From Deltaproteobacteria bacterium (GTDB lineage Bacteria > Myxococcota > Kuafuiibacteriia > Kuafuiibacteriales > Kuafuiibacteriaceae), in contig WYAZ01000034.1 of NCBI GenBank assembly GCA_011526105.1, forward strand, positions 64,001 through 128,000: 64,000 nt of DNA, read 5' to 3'. The notes beneath the pieces were generated by a model. It was not told the origin of the DNA. It made no database searches and worked only from the letters and a program-made list of their open reading frames with translations. The translations under genes and the position numbers were made by a program. Positions 62,126 to 64,000 of the stretch are shown here, piece after piece (within the stretch, counting starts at the first letter, position 1; the number at the start of each line of letters is the position of its first letter).

Positions 62126-63775
62126 ATGGGCCTAGAGCCTCTCAAACGCGGGCGTTTTCCCGCCGCATCGGGCCCCGTGCTGACCGTGGTCATGGACGGG
62201 GTCGGGGTCGGTCCCGAAAACGAGGGTAACGCGGTCCGACTCGCGCGCACACCCCTGCTCGATCGCTTGAGGCGCGAGGTGCCCTACACCGAGCTCCTCG
62301 CCCACGGGACCGCGGTGGGACTTCCCTCCGACGAGGACATGGGCAACAGCGAGGTCGGTCACAACGCACTCGGAGCGGGGCGGGTCTTCGCTCAGGGCGC
62401 CCGCCTCGTGAATGAGGCACTGAACTCGGGCGCGCTGTTTGCCGGCCCCACCTGGAAGGCGCTCGTGAAGCGGGCGCAGTCCGGTGCGCTGCACCTCATC
62501 GGTTTGCTCTCGGACGGCAACGTTCATAGCCACATCGATCATCTCTTTCGTCTGATCGACGAAGCGAGCCGCTCGGGAGTGACCAAGCTCTACGTCCACA
62601 TCCTGCTCGATGGCCGCGACGTCAAGGACCCCTCGAGCCTCGAGTACGTCGCCCAGCTCGAATCCAAGCTCGCCGAGCATCACGGCAGAGCGGGCCGCCG
62701 TTATCTCATCGCTTCGGGCGGCGGGCGCATGCAGGTAACGATGGACCGCTACGAGGCCGACTGGGCGATCGTCGAGCGGGGATGGAAGGCCCACGTGCTC
62801 GGTGAGGCGAGGAACTTCGAGAGCACGCGGGCCGCCATCGAGACGTTTCAAGCCGAGAGCCCGGGCATCAGCGACCAGATGCTGCCTCCGTTCGTCGTCG
62901 CGGATGAGAACGGACCGGTGGGTCGCGTCCAAGACGGGGACGCGGTGGTGCTCTTCAACTTTCGGGGCGACCGCGCCATCCAGTTCTCGCGCGCCTTCGA
63001 TGACGACGACTTCCCGCACTTCGACCGCAAGCATCGTCCCAAAACCGTCTACGCGGGCATGATGGAGTACGATGGGGACTATCACATCCCCAAACGGTAC
63101 CTCGTCGCCCCGCCCTCCATCGACGGGACGATGGGCGAGTATCTCGCGGATGCTGGCGTCTCGCAGTTTGCCTGTTCCGAGACCCAGAAGTTCGGGCACG
63201 TAACCTTCTTCTGGAACGGCAACCGCGGGGGCAAGTTCAACGCAGCACTCGAGACCTACGTCGAGGTCCCTTCCGACCGCGTGGACTTCTCCGAACGCCC
63301 CTGGATGAAGGCCGCGGAGGTCACCGATGCCACCATCACCGCCATCGAGAGCGGCAAACACCGCTTCATGCGCATCAACTACGCCAACGGCGATATGGTC
63401 GGGCACACCGGCGACCTGAATGCCGCGGTGCTCGCGGTGGAGACGGTCGACCTTTGTCTCGCGCGTCTGCTCCGCGCGGCCGAGAAGCATCGAGCTTCAG
63501 TCCTCATCACCGCCGATCACGGCAACGCGGAGGAGATGTACTTGTGGAACGCGAAGAAGAAGGACTTCGACCGCGGTACCACCGGGCTGCCGCTCAAGAA
63601 GACGAGCCATACACTCAACAAGGTCCCTCTGTACCTCGTGAACGGGCCTGCCGGTGCGAGCTTCCGCACCGACCTCGCACGGCCGGGGCTGGCCAACGTC
63701 GCGGCCACGACCTTCGAGCTTCTCGGCTTCGAGCCGCCGAGCGACTACGAGCCAAGCCTGCTCCACAGACAGTGA
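62126..63775 (+). CDS. gpmI: Cofactor-independent phosphoglycerate mutase
   Basis: GpmI (549 residues from ATG 62126) interconverts 3- and 2-phosphoglycerate with two Mn ions. Metal-binding VVMDGVGVGPEN, the phosphorylated Ser in DMGNSEVGHNALGAGR, LLSDGNVHSHIDHL, LLDGRDVKD, NFRGDRAIQFSRAF, and the C-terminal metal site ADHGNAEEM are all present. The frame is open further upstream without domain support. It lies 6 nt before a biotin carboxylase gene. Confidence 0.93.
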   Translation: MGLEPLKRGRFPAASGPVLTVVMDGVGVGPENEGNAVRLARTPLLDRLRREVPYTELLAHGTAVGLPSDEDMGNSEVGHNALGAGRVFAQGARLVNEALNSGALFAGPTWKALVKRAQSGALHLIGLLSDGNVHSHIDHLFRLIDEASRSGVTKLYVHILLDGRDVKDPSSLEYVAQLESKLAEHHGRAGRRYLIASGGGRMQVTMDRYEADWAIVERGWKAHVLGEARNFESTRAAIETFQAESPGISDQMLPPFVVADENGPVGRVQDGDAVVLFNFRGDRAIQFSRAFDDDDFPHFDRKHRPKTVYAGMMEYDGDYHIPKRYLVAPPSIDGTMGEYLADAGVSQFACSETQKFGHVTFFWNGNRGGKFNAALETYVEVPSDRVDFSERPWMKAAEVTDATITAIESGKHRFMRINYANGDMVGHTGDLNAAVLAVETVDLCLARLLRAAEKHRASVLITADHGNAEEMYLWNAKKKDFDRGTTGLPLKKTSHTLNKVPLYLVNGPAGASFRTDLARPGLANVAATTFELLGFEPPSDYEPSLLHRQ

Positions 63776-63781
63776 GTTTCC

Positions 63782-64000
63782 ATGTTCAAGCGCATCCTGA
63801 TCGCCAACCGAGGTGAGATCGCCCGCCGGATCATTCGAGCCGCCCAAAAGCTCGGTGTCGAATCGGTCGCGGTGTTCTCCGAGGCCGATCGCGATGCCCC
63901 GTTCGTCAAGGAAGCTAGCCTCGCGGTGTGCATCGGGCCAGCCCGAGCGGCGGAGAGCTACCTGGACGCCCGCGCCATCCTGCAAGCGGCCTTGCAGACC
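63782..64000 (+). CDS. Second biotin carboxylase-type protein, N-terminal part only
   Basis: 73 codons are visible before the window ends. The start [21 protein letters not shown] and [24 protein letters not shown] match the biotin carboxylase domain of acetyl/propionyl-CoA carboxylase alpha subunits. It is a distinct paralogue of the AccC at 19798. The missing C-terminus would show whether it is a stand-alone subunit or a longer acyl-CoA carboxylase. Confidence 0.85.
   Translation, partial: MFKRILIANRGEIARRIIRAAQKLGVESVAVFSEADRDAPFVKEASLAVCIGPARAAESYLDARAILQAALQT

Overview
The window is GC-rich and densely coded, and most likely comes from a Myxococcota (former deltaproteobacterial) chromosome. 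The evidence is a Myxococcus-like type IV pilus locus (pilH/pilI ABC transporter genes, two pilus two-component systems, pilMNOPQ and pilBTC), a roadblock/MglB-like protein, many lipoproteins, a eukaryotic-type Ser/Thr kinase with a PEGA domain, and an ATP synthase F0 block lying apart from any F1 genes. No rRNA, tRNA, CRISPR array, prophage or insertion sequence was seen. No gene-free stretch exceeds about 230 bases.

Layout. 1-5300 (minus): a truncated multispanning membrane protein, a minor pilin-like gene, an ABC exporter (permease and ATPase), a TPR membrane protein, and the major pilin gene pilA, which has a clear sigma-54 promoter and its own terminator. 5533-22328 (plus): pilD, a sensor kinase/NtrC-type regulator pair, a small HTH protein, pilMNOPQ, a fused shikimate kinase/dehydroquinate synthase, a lipoprotein, a roadblock protein, aroQ, efp, accB, accC and a glycosyltransferase. 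22318-32247 (minus): ribF, aroE, pilB, pilT, pilC, pilS, pilR and an anchored TPR protein. The two convergent halves together encode nearly all the pilus core: pilin, peptidase, motors, platform, alignment complex, secretin and two regulatory systems. PilR (22900-24315) has an intact GAFTGA loop and is the likely activator of the sigma-54 pilA promoter.

32332-42000: a HAD-family phosphatase; then a minus-strand run of a double M16 peptidase, a lipoprotein, prmA, rsmE, atpZ/atpI-like genes, atpB and atpE; then a degenerate receiver protein and a Cys-rich lipoprotein. 42156-44461: a Phd/VapC-type toxin-antitoxin module with a palindromic operator, followed by an apparently 5'-truncated PKD/thrombospondin-C-like surface protein. 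44480-47691: a DUF302 protein, two unrecognised genes, and an RbfA-like gene translationally coupled to rtcB.

47708-56617 (minus): four genes joined by stop/start overlaps. They encode a membrane Ser/Thr kinase with a PEGA domain, a TonB-dependent receptor with an N-terminal TPR domain, a lipoprotein made of three ~300-residue repeats, and an exported TPR protein. This is the best candidate in the window for an undescribed envelope system. 56777-61913 hold a predicted outer-membrane barrel, two lipoproteins and a small membrane protein. 62126 to the end hold gpmI and the start of a second biotin carboxylase gene.
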